Assembly: GCF_000940805.1 (NCBI RefSeq)
Contig: NZ_CP007142.1
Location: forward strand, 4,440,593-4,504,592
DNA: 64,000 nucleotides
Direction: 5' to 3'
Source of the DNA: Gynuella sunshinyii YC6258
GTDB lineage: Bacteria > Pseudomonadota > Gammaproteobacteria > Pseudomonadales > Natronospirillaceae
Position numbers and translations under genes: made by a program. This document shows positions 29,876 through 40,200 of the stretch, piece after piece. Numbering within the stretch: the stretch's first letter is position 1; each line of letters opens with the position of its first letter. The notes below the pieces were generated by a model. The model was not told where the DNA came from and ran no database searches. It saw nothing but the letters and a program-made list of their open reading frames with translations.

Positions 29876-31624
29876 TCAGGAAAAAACCGGTTGAATATAT
29901 TCGAGCATTAATTGCAAAGATATATTTCCCCGAAATTCATTAATATCCAATTTATAAGCACATTGAATTTTAGCTGCCTGGGTCGGCCAAATATTTAAAT
30001 CCACATTAAAAGCAATTGCATCAATCAATAAATCAGAACCCTGCGGAGATAATGTCAGTTTTAAATGTTTCTGACCGACAATACGTTGCTGAACAATATT
30101 GAAATAACCATCAAAACAGGGTTCGGGAAATGCCTGCCCCCAGGGACCGGAGTTGCGTAACAAATCCGCAAGGTCCAGGTTAAAATCACTTACTCCCAAC
30201 TCACCGTCAGTGGCGACTTGGGCAATCAGCTGATCAGCTTCAAGTTGCCGGCGAACCTCTTCGTCAAAAGCCTGCTGAAAGCGTTCAAAATGCTCTGCCC
30301 GTACGGTCATGCCTGCAGCCATGGCATGGCCTCCGAATTTCGCTAACACCTCAGGATAACGCTTGGCGACCGCATCAAGACCATCACGGATGTGAAAACC
30401 GGGGATCGATCGGGCCGACCCTTTGAGATTGCCATCTTCTGCCTGGGCGAAAGCAATGGTTGGTCGATGCACTCTGTCTTTGATTCGCGAGGCCAGAATA
30501 CCAATCACACCTTCATGCCAATCGGGTTGATAAAGACATACCCCCCACGGCAGCCCTTCGGCATCGGTGTTGGCTTCAAACTTCTCCAGAAACCGCAGTG
30601 CCTCCTTCTGCATACTCTGCTCAATGGCCCGCCGGTCAATATTCATATCATTGAGCAATACTGCGAGCTCACGCGCACGGTAAGGATCTTCAGCCAGCAG
30701 GCATTCGATGCCAAGTGACATGTCATCCAGTCTGCCGGCCGCATTCAAACGTGGACCAACGGCAAATCCCATATCAGCAGCCACCACCTGCTGATAGTTT
30801 CGACCTGCCACTTCAAGTAAGGCCAGAATACCGGGACGAGCCTTCCCTGCGCGTATACGGGCGAGACCCTGGTGCACAAAAATCCGGTTGTTCTGATCCA
30901 GGGGCACCACATCTGCCACCGTCGCAAGCGCAACAATATCGAGATAATCCGCCAGATTAGGCTCGCGAATACCCTGCTCCTCAAACCAGCCGGCTTGTTT
31001 CAATCCGGCCTTAACCGCCGCCAGAAGGTAAAACGCTACTCCGCAGCCGCAAGTGGCTTTACTGGGAAAAGGACAGCCATGTTGGTTTGGATTGACAATA
31101 GCATTGGCATCGGGCAGTTCAGCCCCCTGCAGGTGATGATCGGTCACCAGCACATCCATCCCCAAACTGCGGGCGGCAGCCACCCCCTCAATACTGGAGA
31201 TGCCGTTGTCGACGGTCATAATCAGATCAGGGTTCATGCTGTGTGCCACCTGGACAATCTCAGGGCTCAGGCCATATCCGAATTCAAACCGGTTCGGCAC
31301 CAGATAGCGAACATTGCTCGCACCAAATGCTTTAAGCACCAGTACCGACAACGCCGTCGAAGTGGCACCATCGGCGTCAAAATCACCCACCACCACAATA
31401 TTGCTCTGGCGCTGGATATGACGAACCATCAACGCCGCCGCCTCTTCAATGCCTTTCATTTGCCGGTAACTCAGTAACTGCTGAGTGCCTTTTTCCAGTT
31501 GCTGAAGATCCGCAATGCCACGGTTCTGATAAACCGTCCGCAGTATATTTGGTTGAGCCGGGTCCCAGTCAGGGAGTTCAGTCAATGGCGTGCGACGTAC
31601 AATTTTCTTTTCAATGGTGGTCAT
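29876..31624 (-). CDS. recJ: Single-stranded-DNA-specific exonuclease RecJ
   Basis: 582 residues (E. coli 577). DHH-family metal motifs are present: VVVGDFDADGATS (motif I), TVDNGISS (II), VTDHHL (III) and a GCGVAFYL segment, followed by a DHHA1 domain with GGHAMAAGMTV. It degrades single-stranded DNA 5'-3' in recombination and mismatch repair. It is the first gene of the recJ-prfB-lysS group, with 291 bp of unexplained sequence before prfB. Confidence 0.96.
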   Translation of the reverse strand: MTTIEKKIVRRTPLTELPDWDPAQPNILRTVYQNRGIADLQQLEKGTQQLLSYRQMKGIEEAAALMVRHIQRQSNIVVVGDFDADGATSTALSVLVLKAFGASNVRYLVPNRFEFGYGLSPEIVQVAHSMNPDLIMTVDNGISSIEGVAAARSLGMDVLVTDHHLQGAELPDANAIVNPNQHGCPFPSKATCGCGVAFYLLAAVKAGLKQAGWFEEQGIREPNLADYLDIVALATVADVVPLDQNNRIFVHQGLARIRAGKARPGILALLEVAGRNYQQVVAADMGFAVGPRLNAAGRLDDMSLGIECLLAEDPYRARELAVLLNDMNIDRRAIEQSMQKEALRFLEKFEANTDAEGLPWGVCLYQPDWHEGVIGILASRIKDRVHRPTIAFAQAEDGNLKGSARSIPGFHIRDGLDAVAKRYPEVLAKFGGHAMAAGMTVRAEHFERFQQAFDEEVRRQLEADQLIAQVATDGELGVSDFNLDLADLLRNSGPWGQAFPEPCFDGYFNIVQQRIVGQKHLKLTLSPQGSDLLIDAIAFNVDLNIWPTQAAKIQCAYKLDINEFRGNISLQLMLEYIQPVFS

Positions 31625-31704
31625 AGTGAGGGGTGTGTGTATCGTAAGCGGATGTATATAAAGCGCTCAAATGAGCTGGAGACAGCATAGGAATCAATAA
31701 AATA

Positions 31705-31959
31705 CTATCTTCTTGAGGCAGCCGTTTTGTGGTTACGCTGCTGCTCCCTGGGTTTTTTTCGTCTCTGTTCCTGGCGTTTTTGCAGCTTCATCAGCCACCT
31801 TAACATCAGAAACACGGCGACCATAGCAATGATGATGATCGCGATGGTTAGTAATCCGCCTAACCCATCCACCTGATTGTTATAGCGCCTGATTGCAGTC
31901 AGTCGATCTGACTGTATCGCCGTTGATATCTGAGGAATAAAATTTATGAACCCAAACAT
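31705..31959 (-). CDS. Small membrane protein, hypothetical
   Basis: 84 residues with one strong transmembrane helix (GLLTIAIIIIAMVAVFLMLR) and a very basic C-terminal tail (repeated Arg/Lys/Gln). I do not recognise a family. It lies 80 bp upstream of recJ on the same strand. Codon use and length are compatible with a real gene, but nothing else confirms it. Confidence 0.45.
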   Translation of the reverse strand: MFGFINFIPQISTAIQSDRLTAIRRYNNQVDGLGGLLTIAIIIIAMVAVFLMLRWLMKLQKRQEQRRKKPREQQRNHKTAASRR

Positions 31960-32022
31960 AAAAATAGAAAACCTTATTATTTTCGGTCAACCATACAGCA
32001 ATAAGACCGGGTGGATATTCTA

Positions 32023-32176
32023 TGGAACCTCTGAAAAATGGCCTATTTTCGCGCAGGACGTTGTCAGTCCCAGTCTCACATCCTCATTTACGTCAGTAAA
32101 CTGCGGTGTTGCGAGTGGAGCTTCCTCGCCTGCATCAAAACTATTCCTGTTTTTCAGATGGCTCCCTATAGTTCCA
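32023..32176. repeat. Short element E, most complete copy
   Basis: About 154 bases bounded by TGGAAC and GTTCCA. Imperfect inverted ends both run into CTGAAAAA (left at 32031; right, on the minus strand, near 32156). It matches both ends of 1504-1757 and the left part of 43514-43579. It has no ORF and looks like a MITE derived from an insertion sequence. Confidence 0.65.
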
Positions 32177-32213
32177 CCCGTATGGTAACAAAATAGCTAA
32201 TGCAACACATTGA

Positions 32214-32873
32214 TTAACGCTTATTGGCCGCCAGCAGAATTTCCCGGATTTTGGCGGTTACTTTTTCACGTGCATTTTCGGGCCCGGATAAGGTCACGCC
32301 CTGGTTTTCGACCAGTCCGTTTTCCAGACTATATACCCAGGCGTGCACGTTCACTTCCTGGCCTCTGCTCCAGGCATTTGACAACACCGTTGTTTCAGCC
32401 ACATTCAATGCCTGCGCCAGAGCATTGATGCGACACATCACATGATTTTTCTGTTCGGCATCAAGCGCACGCAGATAACGGTCATAAACCAGCATGATGT
32501 CCTGTATATGACGCAGCCAGTTGTCGATCAAACCATTTTGCTGTTTCTCAACAGCCGCCCGAACACCTCCGCAACCGAGGTGTCCACAGACGATCACATG
32601 TTTGATCTTCAGCACATCGATCGCATACTGAATCACGGAAAGACAGTTCAAGTCCGAGTGCACCACAATGTTAGCCACATTACGATGCACAAACACGTCT
32701 CCCGGTAACAACCCCAATATCTCATTGGCCGGCACCCGGCTGTCTGCACAGCCTATCCACAGTACCTCGGGATTCTGAATATTCGCCAGACTGCGAAAGA
32801 ACTCAGGGTCCCTCTCTGCAGTCTCTTTGGCCCAACGCTTGTTGTTTTCCAATAAATGCTCTAACAAACTCAT
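32214..32873 (-). CDS. can: Beta-class carbonic anhydrase
   Basis: 219 residues, the length of E. coli Can (220). The zinc ligands Cys42, His98 and Cys101 and the gate Asp44 are at the same positions as in Can; CADSRVPA and CGHLGCGGV are diagnostic. It interconverts CO2 and bicarbonate in the cytosol. It follows the DUF2461 gene by 10 bp and is probably co-transcribed with it. Confidence 0.96.
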   Translation of the reverse strand: MSLLEHLLENNKRWAKETAERDPEFFRSLANIQNPEVLWIGCADSRVPANEILGLLPGDVFVHRNVANIVVHSDLNCLSVIQYAIDVLKIKHVIVCGHLGCGGVRAAVEKQQNGLIDNWLRHIQDIMLVYDRYLRALDAEQKNHVMCRINALAQALNVAETTVLSNAWSRGQEVNVHAWVYSLENGLVENQGVTLSGPENAREKVTAKIREILLAANKR

Positions 32874-32883
32874 CTCTCCTCTA

Positions 32884-33567
32884 TTAGAAAGGCAACTCTA
32901 AAGCCAGACATAAGAATCTCATCAGATCTTTGGTTTTGGCGAACTCCTTCGCCAGAACAGTGGTCATGTTGCTTGAAAAGATAATCTGTTCGTCAAAAGT
33001 CTTGCCGACCAGAAAATCCTTACGTTTGATCTCCTGAATCAGCGAATGGTCACAATTAAATCCTTTCGGCGGCCGAATCAGCGTGTCACCTTCCCAATTA
33101 AAGGACTTGAGCGAGGAGGATTTCAGAATCCCGGCATACTCTTTTTCATGCTCAACAATGGCGGTTCTGATTTTCAGCAAAGCCTGACTGTCCGGTTTCC
33201 AGAGACCGGCTCCCAAAAAACAGCCTCCCGGCTCGATATGGACATAAAAACCAGGTGCGTGTACATCCTTCCCGGCCTCATGACGAAACTGGATGCCAAC
33301 GTTGGTTTTATAGGGGGATTTGTCATTGGAGAAGCGGGTGTCCCGATACGGCCGCATCATTGACCCGCCCGATTTTCGGGCAATCGCTACAAAATGAGGT
33401 GAAATTTTTTGCAGCGGCTCCTGCATGGACTCAATAAACTGAAGCGCTGGCGTCCGTATCCAGTCTTCATAATCACTTTTGTATTCGTTAAACCACTCTT
33501 TGCGGTTGTTGCCGGCCAATGCATTGAGAAAGTTCAACGCATCTTTACCAAACCCCTGAAATACCAT
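32884..33567 (-). CDS. DUF2461 (TIGR02453) family protein
   Basis: 227 residues spanning the whole DUF2461 domain: FLNALAGNNRKEWFNEYK at the start, RPYRDTRFSNDKSPYKTN in the middle, then GFYVHIEPGG. These are conserved motifs of a family without an established reaction. It is the first gene of a pair with can. Confidence 0.88.
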   Translation of the reverse strand: MVFQGFGKDALNFLNALAGNNRKEWFNEYKSDYEDWIRTPALQFIESMQEPLQKISPHFVAIARKSGGSMMRPYRDTRFSNDKSPYKTNVGIQFRHEAGKDVHAPGFYVHIEPGGCFLGAGLWKPDSQALLKIRTAIVEHEKEYAGILKSSSLKSFNWEGDTLIRPPKGFNCDHSLIQEIKRKDFLVGKTFDEQIIFSSNMTTVLAKEFAKTKDLMRFLCLALELPF

Positions 33568-33600
33568 GTGACGTTCCCCTGATGTACAAGTTATCTGATT

Positions 33601-33629
33601 CCCGGGCCAATCAGTTGGAAAGGCCCGGG
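33601..33629. terminator. Stem-loop between rsgA and DUF2461 gene
   Basis: 8-bp GC-rich arms CCCGGGCC/GGCCCGGG with a 13-base loop, about 70 bases past the rsgA stop. It has no T-run on the minus strand, so it may be a weak terminator or an RNA-protecting stem. Confidence 0.5.
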
Positions 33630-33698
33630 GCTCAGTTTGTAGAGGAAGAAATATTACAAGGTCTGCAAAGCGGACAAAACCGCTAATGTTTTAAGGGT

Positions 33699-34772
33699 TT
33701 ATGTCTTTTTCATATCTTTCTTGGACTGCACAATCTTGCGCGCCATTTTGGCAAAGGCCCGGCTATGACGGTGCTGCTCTGCGGCTCCTGCTTCCTGACG
33801 CAGGTGAAACGCCTCTTCTTTCTGCAGTTTTTGATACTGCAACCAGCGGGATTCAGACACCTCGCCAGTTGTCAGTGCAACCGCAACCGCACACCCAGGC
33901 TCGCCCTGATGGCGACAATTACGAAAACGGCATCGCAGAGCAACTTCATTGATGTCATCAAAGCTGGCATCCACCTGACCATCTTCCAGCCAGAGCTGAA
34001 CTTCTCGCATCCCTGGAGTATCTATGATCATAAAACCATCATCGGCCTGTAGCAGTTGCCGGGATGTTGTAGTATGACGCCCCTTGCTGTCCTGTTCGCG
34101 AATAGCGCCTATCTGTTGCACTTCTGCATTTAAAAGCGCGTTAGTCAGCGTGGATTTTCCAACCCCTGAAGATCCCAGCAGCACAGCCGTATCTCCTTCT
34201 TTCAGCCAGGCTTGCAGTTGTTCATGAACATCTTCTCTATCTCTGGCATTACAACAGATAAATGTCAGTCCGGTATCATGCTGCCATTGTTCAAGTTTCT
34301 GTTCGAGGTCAGAATCAGCCTGCAGGTCTTTTTTGGTTAATACCACCAGCGCCTCAATGCCGGCATCATCGGCGATCAAACGATAACGATGAATGCGGCT
34401 CAAATTGAAATCGTCATTCAATGACATCACTATAAACAACCAATCCACATTGGCTGCCAGTAACTGTTCCTGAGTACGATGGCCAGCTGCCTGACGGCGC
34501 AACAGACTGGAACGCTCCAGAATACGGTACAACCACAGACAATCCTGCTTAGGTTCAGCCAATAGCCAATCCCCAACGGCCACCAGACTACTGACCGGCA
34601 TTTCGGGTTTGCCCATTCGCAGCATCTGGACACCATCTTCGGTGAGGACATCCATATAATCGCGATGAATACTAATCACTCTGGCAGGGATATATTGATC
34701 CCATTCATCCAATTCGAGTTGTTGGGTAAAAAATGACTTCCAGCCCAAGTGCTGGAGTTTCGAAAAGTCCAT
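33699..34772 (-). CDS. rsgA: Ribosome small-subunit-dependent GTPase RsgA
   Basis: 357 residues from ATG 34772, chosen over a start nine codons upstream because GGAGAG lies 6 bases before it. An N-terminal OB-fold is followed by a circularly permuted GTPase with G4 TKKDL, then G1 GSSGVGKST and G3 DTPGM. The zinc-binding CRFRNCRHQGEPGC closes the domain. It assists late 30S subunit maturation. The C-terminal tail is basic. Confidence 0.93.
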   Translation of the reverse strand: MDFSKLQHLGWKSFFTQQLELDEWDQYIPARVISIHRDYMDVLTEDGVQMLRMGKPEMPVSSLVAVGDWLLAEPKQDCLWLYRILERSSLLRRQAAGHRTQEQLLAANVDWLFIVMSLNDDFNLSRIHRYRLIADDAGIEALVVLTKKDLQADSDLEQKLEQWQHDTGLTFICCNARDREDVHEQLQAWLKEGDTAVLLGSSGVGKSTLTNALLNAEVQQIGAIREQDSKGRHTTTSRQLLQADDGFMIIDTPGMREVQLWLEDGQVDASFDDINEVALRCRFRNCRHQGEPGCAVAVALTTGEVSESRWLQYQKLQKEEAFHLRQEAGAAEQHRHSRAFAKMARKIVQSKKDMKKT

Positions 34773-35048
34773 GATGGCTCTCCAGTATGAATTCAGCAAA
34801 AACCGTGCTACTTATCCCTTGATCAAATCATGACAAGTCAGATAGATAACACCATTTGGAAACAATTGTTGAATCAAATCCCAGTGACTGGAGCGAAAAG
34901 ATGTAGGATAAAACAGAAACTGCTATCTTTAAGACCCTATCACTGAGAGGCATTTTTTCACAATCATCAGAATGCCCTCCAATTACAGTACTCAGATAAA
35001 TAAGCACTTTAGTTTGTGCTGAGCCTACTCATTTGTAAAGAGTTAAAT

Positions 35049-36092
35049 ATGATCACTTTCAGGTTATTGCTTATCTGCCTTGTCAGTAGTTTGTTCCCGG
35101 CTCTGGCAGCCAACAGTTTTAACATATTGCTGTACCATCACGTCGCTGATAACACTCCGGCATCCACAACCATATCGCCAAAGGATTTTGAAGCTCATCT
35201 GGCCTTCTTAAAAGAGAATGGTTACCAGGTGATCAATCTTGATGAAGCATTGAACAATGTCATCAGTGATCAACCTTTACCGGACAAGGCCGTGGCAATT
35301 ACCTTCGACGATGGTTTTTTAAGTATTTATCAGAATGCGTTCCCATTACTGAAACAATATGGTTACCCATTTACGGTGTTTGTCGCCACCGACCCGATCG
35401 ACCATAAATTTCCGCAGATGATGACCTGGGATATGCTGAGGGAAATGAAACAAGCCGGTGCGATCATTGCCAATCACACCACTGATCATGCTTACCTGGT
35501 CAGAACCGATGACTATTCGGAACAGTGGTTGCGCATGACCCTTGAAAATATCCATCATGCACAAAAACGGCTGACTACGGAGCTTGGTGACGTCCCGAAC
35601 TGGATAGCCTATCCTTACGGGGAATACAATGACGCTCTCAGAAAAAAAATGGCGGAGGAAGGCTGGATTGGATTTGGTCAGCAGTCCGGGGGTGTTGCCA
35701 AGTTTTCTGATTTCACTGCACTGCCACGGTTCCCTGCTGCAAGCTCATACGCCAATCTCGCCACGCTCAAAACAAAACTTGCCTCAGTACCACTACCCGT
35801 GGATTACCTGGGATTGCCGGATACCGTTACCCGCACATCCAAAAACAGCCTGACTGTTAACCTGAACGGCAAACTCAAACGCCAGAACGAACTCAGGTGC
35901 TATTTCAATTCGAACGCCTATTCCCCGAAAGTACAAAGCAGCAGTTTTACAATCGATATTCAACAAACCTTTAAACAAGGGCGTGACCGCGTTAACTGCA
36001 CACTTCCTCATGAAAGCCAGCCCATTTACTACTGGTTCTCTTTTCAATGGCTGTACTGGCCATTGAGTGTAAAAGCAGAGACCACTCAATGA
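35049..36092 (+). CDS. Secreted polysaccharide deacetylase (CE4-type)
   Basis: 347 residues from ATG 35049; an upstream in-frame start at 35016 would disrupt the signal peptide, which ends near ALAAN. The NodB-type domain has LLYHHVADN, the catalytic TFDDGF, the metal-binding NHTTDH and AYPYGEYN. A C-terminal beta-rich part of about 90 residues follows (from PVDYLG). It deacetylates an N-acetylated glycan in the periplasm or outside the cell; the substrate is unknown. Its stop overlaps the ychJ start (ATGA). Confidence 0.87.
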   Translation: MITFRLLLICLVSSLFPALAANSFNILLYHHVADNTPASTTISPKDFEAHLAFLKENGYQVINLDEALNNVISDQPLPDKAVAITFDDGFLSIYQNAFPLLKQYGYPFTVFVATDPIDHKFPQMMTWDMLREMKQAGAIIANHTTDHAYLVRTDDYSEQWLRMTLENIHHAQKRLTTELGDVPNWIAYPYGEYNDALRKKMAEEGWIGFGQQSGGVAKFSDFTALPRFPAASSYANLATLKTKLASVPLPVDYLGLPDTVTRTSKNSLTVNLNGKLKRQNELRCYFNSNAYSPKVQSSSFTIDIQQTFKQGRDRVNCTLPHESQPIYYWFSFQWLYWPLSVKAETTQ

Positions 36093-36472
36093 CCATATCT
36101 GTTTGTCCATGCGGCTTGGGAAAAACTTATCAACAGTGTTGTGGCCGCTATATCGAAGCCGGTCTTCCGGCACCAACGCCGGAAGCACTCATGCGCAGCC
36201 GCTATTGTGCTTATGCACTCAAAAAAATCACTTATCTGCGCAAAACCTGGCACCCGGAAAACTGCCCTGAACTGGACCTTGATGAACTGAACAGCGTTGA
36301 ATGGATTGGACTGACGGTGATCCATACAGAAGCCGGGTTTAAGAAAGGATTGGTTGAGTTCAGAGCCAGATATCGTAGCGCTCAGGGGGAAGGTGAATTA
36401 CACGAACGCTCGCTGTTCCAAAAACTGAAGAACCGCTGGGTATATGTCCGACCCCAGTCCGAAACGCCATAA
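36089..36472 (+). CDS. ychJ: YchJ family protein
   Basis: 127 residues from ATG 36089, which overlaps the preceding stop codon as ATGA; an upstream start at 36047 is rejected. An N-terminal SEC-C zinc-type motif CPCGLGKTYQQCCGR is followed by the NTF2-like YchJ domain (PEALMRSRYCAYAL, FRARYR, HERSLF). Function is unknown. Coupling to the deacetylase gene is probably positional only. Confidence 0.9.
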   Translation: MTISVCPCGLGKTYQQCCGRYIEAGLPAPTPEALMRSRYCAYALKKITYLRKTWHPENCPELDLDELNSVEWIGLTVIHTEAGFKKGLVEFRARYRSAQGEGELHERSLFQKLKNRWVYVRPQSETP

Positions 36473-36502
36473 TTTTATTTGAATGCCCGGTCAGGACTCA
36501 GT

Positions 36503-37090
36503 TTATTCCTGCAACGCCAGGGTGACCTGTTCACGTAACCCTGGTAGCAGGCTCTCCTCAAACCAGGGATGTTGTTTTAACCATCGATTGTTACGTGGAC
36601 TCGGATGCGGTAACGGAAAAATTCCCTGTTCATTCCGATATCCCTGAGACACCACGTCCGCCAACGGTCTTCCCTGGTGATCAGGTAAATGCCAGTCCAA
36701 TGCATAACGACCAATGACTAAAATTAATTGCAGATGTTTCAGGGAAGCCAGCACGCCGTCACGCCAGGCCTGCGCACATTCCGGTCTGGGTGGCAGATCT
36801 CCACTACGTCCCTTACCTGGATAACAAAACCCCATCGGTAATATGGCAACTTTGGTTTGGTCGTAAAACGTTTGCTCAGACACTCCCATCCAGTTACGCA
36901 GCCGTTGTCCACTGGCATCATCGAACGGCCTGCCGGACTCATGCGCCTTCAAGCCCGGGGCCTGACCGGCGATGAGAATACGGGCATCCGTATGCAACTG
37001 AAAAACCGGCTTGGGCGGTAACGGCAGAAAGGCCTGACACAGTCGACAGGCTCTGATCCGATCAGATAAATCATCACCACTGACTGACAT
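36503..37090 (-). CDS. Uracil-DNA glycosylase superfamily protein
   Basis: 195 residues from ATG 37090; the in-frame extension to 37207 has no family match. Motif 1 is AGQAPGLKAH and motif 2 is HPSPRNNRW, both UDG-superfamily signatures, with two N-terminal Cys (CRLC). The four-Cys iron-sulfur set of family 4 enzymes is not complete, so it belongs to another branch. It probably removes damaged or mispaired bases, but activity is unproven. Convergent with ychJ. Confidence 0.82.
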   Translation of the reverse strand: MSVSGDDLSDRIRACRLCQAFLPLPPKPVFQLHTDARILIAGQAPGLKAHESGRPFDDASGQRLRNWMGVSEQTFYDQTKVAILPMGFCYPGKGRSGDLPPRPECAQAWRDGVLASLKHLQLILVIGRYALDWHLPDHQGRPLADVVSQGYRNEQGIFPLPHPSPRNNRWLKQHPWFEESLLPGLREQVTLALQE

Positions 37091-37228
37091 GATTACAACC
37101 GTACTGTGGATACATATAAAGAACCAATAATTTAAAAATTCGCTCCCACTCGAAAACCATAAGGCAGACAAAACAGTTACCCAAACAATCAGGACACAGC
37201 TCAACAAACAGGACTAATTTGACAAGCG

Positions 37229-37253
37229 GCCTCGGGGATATATACCCCGAGGC
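37229..37253 (-). terminator. Terminator stem of the GH59 gene
   Basis: 9-bp arms GCCTCGGGG/CCCCGAGGC with an AT-only 7-base loop, 11 bases past the stop codon. The T-run is poor. Confidence 0.7.
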
Positions 37254-37263
37254 ACAAGACACA

Positions 37264-40200
37264 TTACTGGACAACCGCAACGGCATCAACCACCAGCGTG
37301 CCGCTCAACACCCTGAATTTTACCGTATGAACGCCAGAACTCAGACCTCGCAATGTGTAAGTCTGATAAAACTCTTTAGACGCGGATGTGCCGGCCGAAC
37401 CGTTGACCACTTGACCATCCAGAGTCACTTCCAGGACAGCCGAACCATTATTGGGTCCTAAAATATCCACCCCGGTGCCATCGAAAGTGTATTCCAGAGT
37501 TGCCCCTGCTCCCTGGTTGACAGACAGCGAACGCTGGTAGTTATACATGCTTTTACCATTGGCATGAGACCAGTTTCCACCATAGATGAGTTTCTCATTC
37601 GGATTCGACTGAAGGTCGTATATTTCCATATTATCCAGCAACTCTGAATAGTACGGTGGATAACCGGACACTTTTTCAACCTTCAGATTATCGAAACGGG
37701 TATGATAGTAACCGCTGAGAAAATTCACCCGACCGGACAACCTTGGATTGGCATCGGTGTATTCCGCCAGTTTGACATTATCCAGATAGGCGGTCACATG
37801 GTTATTTACAACTTGTAAAGCCAGGTTATGCCAGGCATAGAGACTGGAATCAAACCCATCAATCCGGACGCCTCCAGCCCCCGTTACCACATTACCGCTG
37901 GCGACAGTCACAGCATCCACCTGAAACAACCAACTGCCATCATAAAGAATCTTCAGTATATAAGGCGTGCCTTCAGAAAAATGCGAGTTGCTACCTCCCT
38001 GTTGGCGGGCACCGATACCGGCATAATTATTATTAATCTGATGGGTGCTGTTTTCGAAGGCCACATCCACACTGGCTTTGTAGTTCAGCCAGCGGCCATC
38101 TCCAACACCCGTAATCGGACTACCGTTATTCCAGGTACCGCCCAATCCCATGATCGACTGATCAAGTTGTTGCCGTAGTACATAGTTATCGGAACCTTCC
38201 GGCAGGTACGCTTCAAAGGCACCGTTGCGGTCACTGAAATACCTCGGCATCACACTCTTCGAGCCACCAAGGGCAGCAACATAAGATTCGATGCCGGCAA
38301 TTTCACCACCATTGCCAATTACCGGTACGGTCTTTGAAGAGTAATCAAAGTCATCGGCATAAAGCATGTCGTTATTGGAATCCTGCTGTGCCCCCGTCGC
38401 ATCGGTATCCAATACGGTACGCTCTCCCTCGACCGGTAACGGAGTATGAAAAGCAGGATCAGCAATATTTTCCAGGCTGGTGACGGTCAGTACGGAATAT
38501 GGCTTCACAGTAATATTATAACTACCACTCGAATCCGCAGAGAGATTGCATTGATACTGCATATAGTGTCTGTTAAAGGCCTCACCGGAATCTGCCGCCC
38601 GGGTCTCCCAAAGCTCCAATACAGGCTGTTCACTGAAGTCCATGTTATCGACTTTGAGACGGTAGGTTTTGGTGTATTCACTGTCATTCACAAAGACAGT
38701 AGAGAAATCTTGTTTGTCCGGTGCAGCCAATGTCATATAACTCGGGCTGCCATTTCGTCCGTTCACCGGATTGGTGCCGGTCGCACCGGTATAACTGGAT
38801 TCGGGAATCACTCGCCAGATTCCGGCAGAATTATTACTGTTCTCCCAACCGGCATTGGCAAACCAGCTGAAATGCCGCAGTACCTGTAAACCCGCATCAT
38901 AATGAATCCAACCGGACCAGGGATCACGAGCGCTCAACAATTCCTTGAATGCATACTGCCCACCTTCATAAAACGAACCGATGGCTGGCTGATAAATAAA
39001 ATGCGTGCGACGGGATTTATAAAACCCTTTGATCACCGTATTGCCCATCTCCAATGGACCGTTAATACCGCCAATACCTGTACCGCTCACAGACGGATCG
39101 CGGACATTATTGTTAGGACGGAATGCGCTATTACTGAAGGTCGCCTGCGCTTCACTGTTCCAGACTTCCAGATCATACTGTTCAGCCAGTCTGGTAAAGT
39201 TACCGGCGCTGTCATCATCAGTATTGTAATGATAGGCTGCCACCGGGGCCGCATTACGCAATGAAGCGTCGCTGACCATGGCACCGCCAAAAGAACCCAA
39301 CCCCGCTTCATCTGAAATCACGATCTTAATGCGATTGTATAAATCCCGTTCGGTGCTGTTTTGAAACCCGGTACTGTCAGACTTAATCCGCGACTCATAT
39401 TGCTTGGTCCAGTTTAAGTCCGGCCCTCTTTCGTTAACGCCAGGATTCACATAATCAACCATGTACCCATACTCTCGATAGGCCGCCAGTATGGTGTTTT
39501 TGAACCAGGTGTATACCTGATCATTGTTGGTTACCCAACCTGGCGCATTCCATCTGAGAATACTGACCTTGAGATTAGGATTAATTTTCCTGGCGTCAGC
39601 GGCCAGCTGAAATCCAGGTGCTCGCCTGACATTGGCACTCTCATTTGCTGTGCGCATGGTGGCCGGATCCGGTCCGGTGGAATTGTTGCGGTCGTTCCCC
39701 ATTTCAATTTTGACATGGGTCATAATCGGGTTGGGTCCGCCAAACAGAATCTTCAGTAACTCTGCGTATTTCTCCGGATGCTGGGATTTATAATCCATTA
39801 GCAACGCGCTGGTACCATTGGCGCTGAGAACGCCAAAACCCTTGAAAGTAAGGCCATTCACATTTCCGGAGCGGACATGATTGCCATCAACCGTAATACT
39901 GGTGGCAGAGCTGGAATTACCGGTGTTGGTACAGGCAACCGGTTCAGGAACAGTACCGGCATCAGGATCACCCTCATACGGTCCGATGTGAATCCAGTCC
40001 AGATCCAGATAATTACCGACTGTCACGCGGAACTTCTGCATCCCCTGCTTCAAATGAATCTTACCTGCGGAAACTGTTTTGAACTGCCCCCAGGCAGAAA
40101 CACTGGGAACATTGAATGTATCGATCAGTGAGTTGCCACACTGACTTAAGGACAGCGTACTGCCGGTGCCAGCAGCACCGGACCGAATGGTCACATCGTA

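Noticed and set aside
37091-37207. N-terminal extension of the uracil-DNA glycosylase relative
   Set aside because: Hydrophobic leader without family match; the conserved domain begins just after Met 37090.
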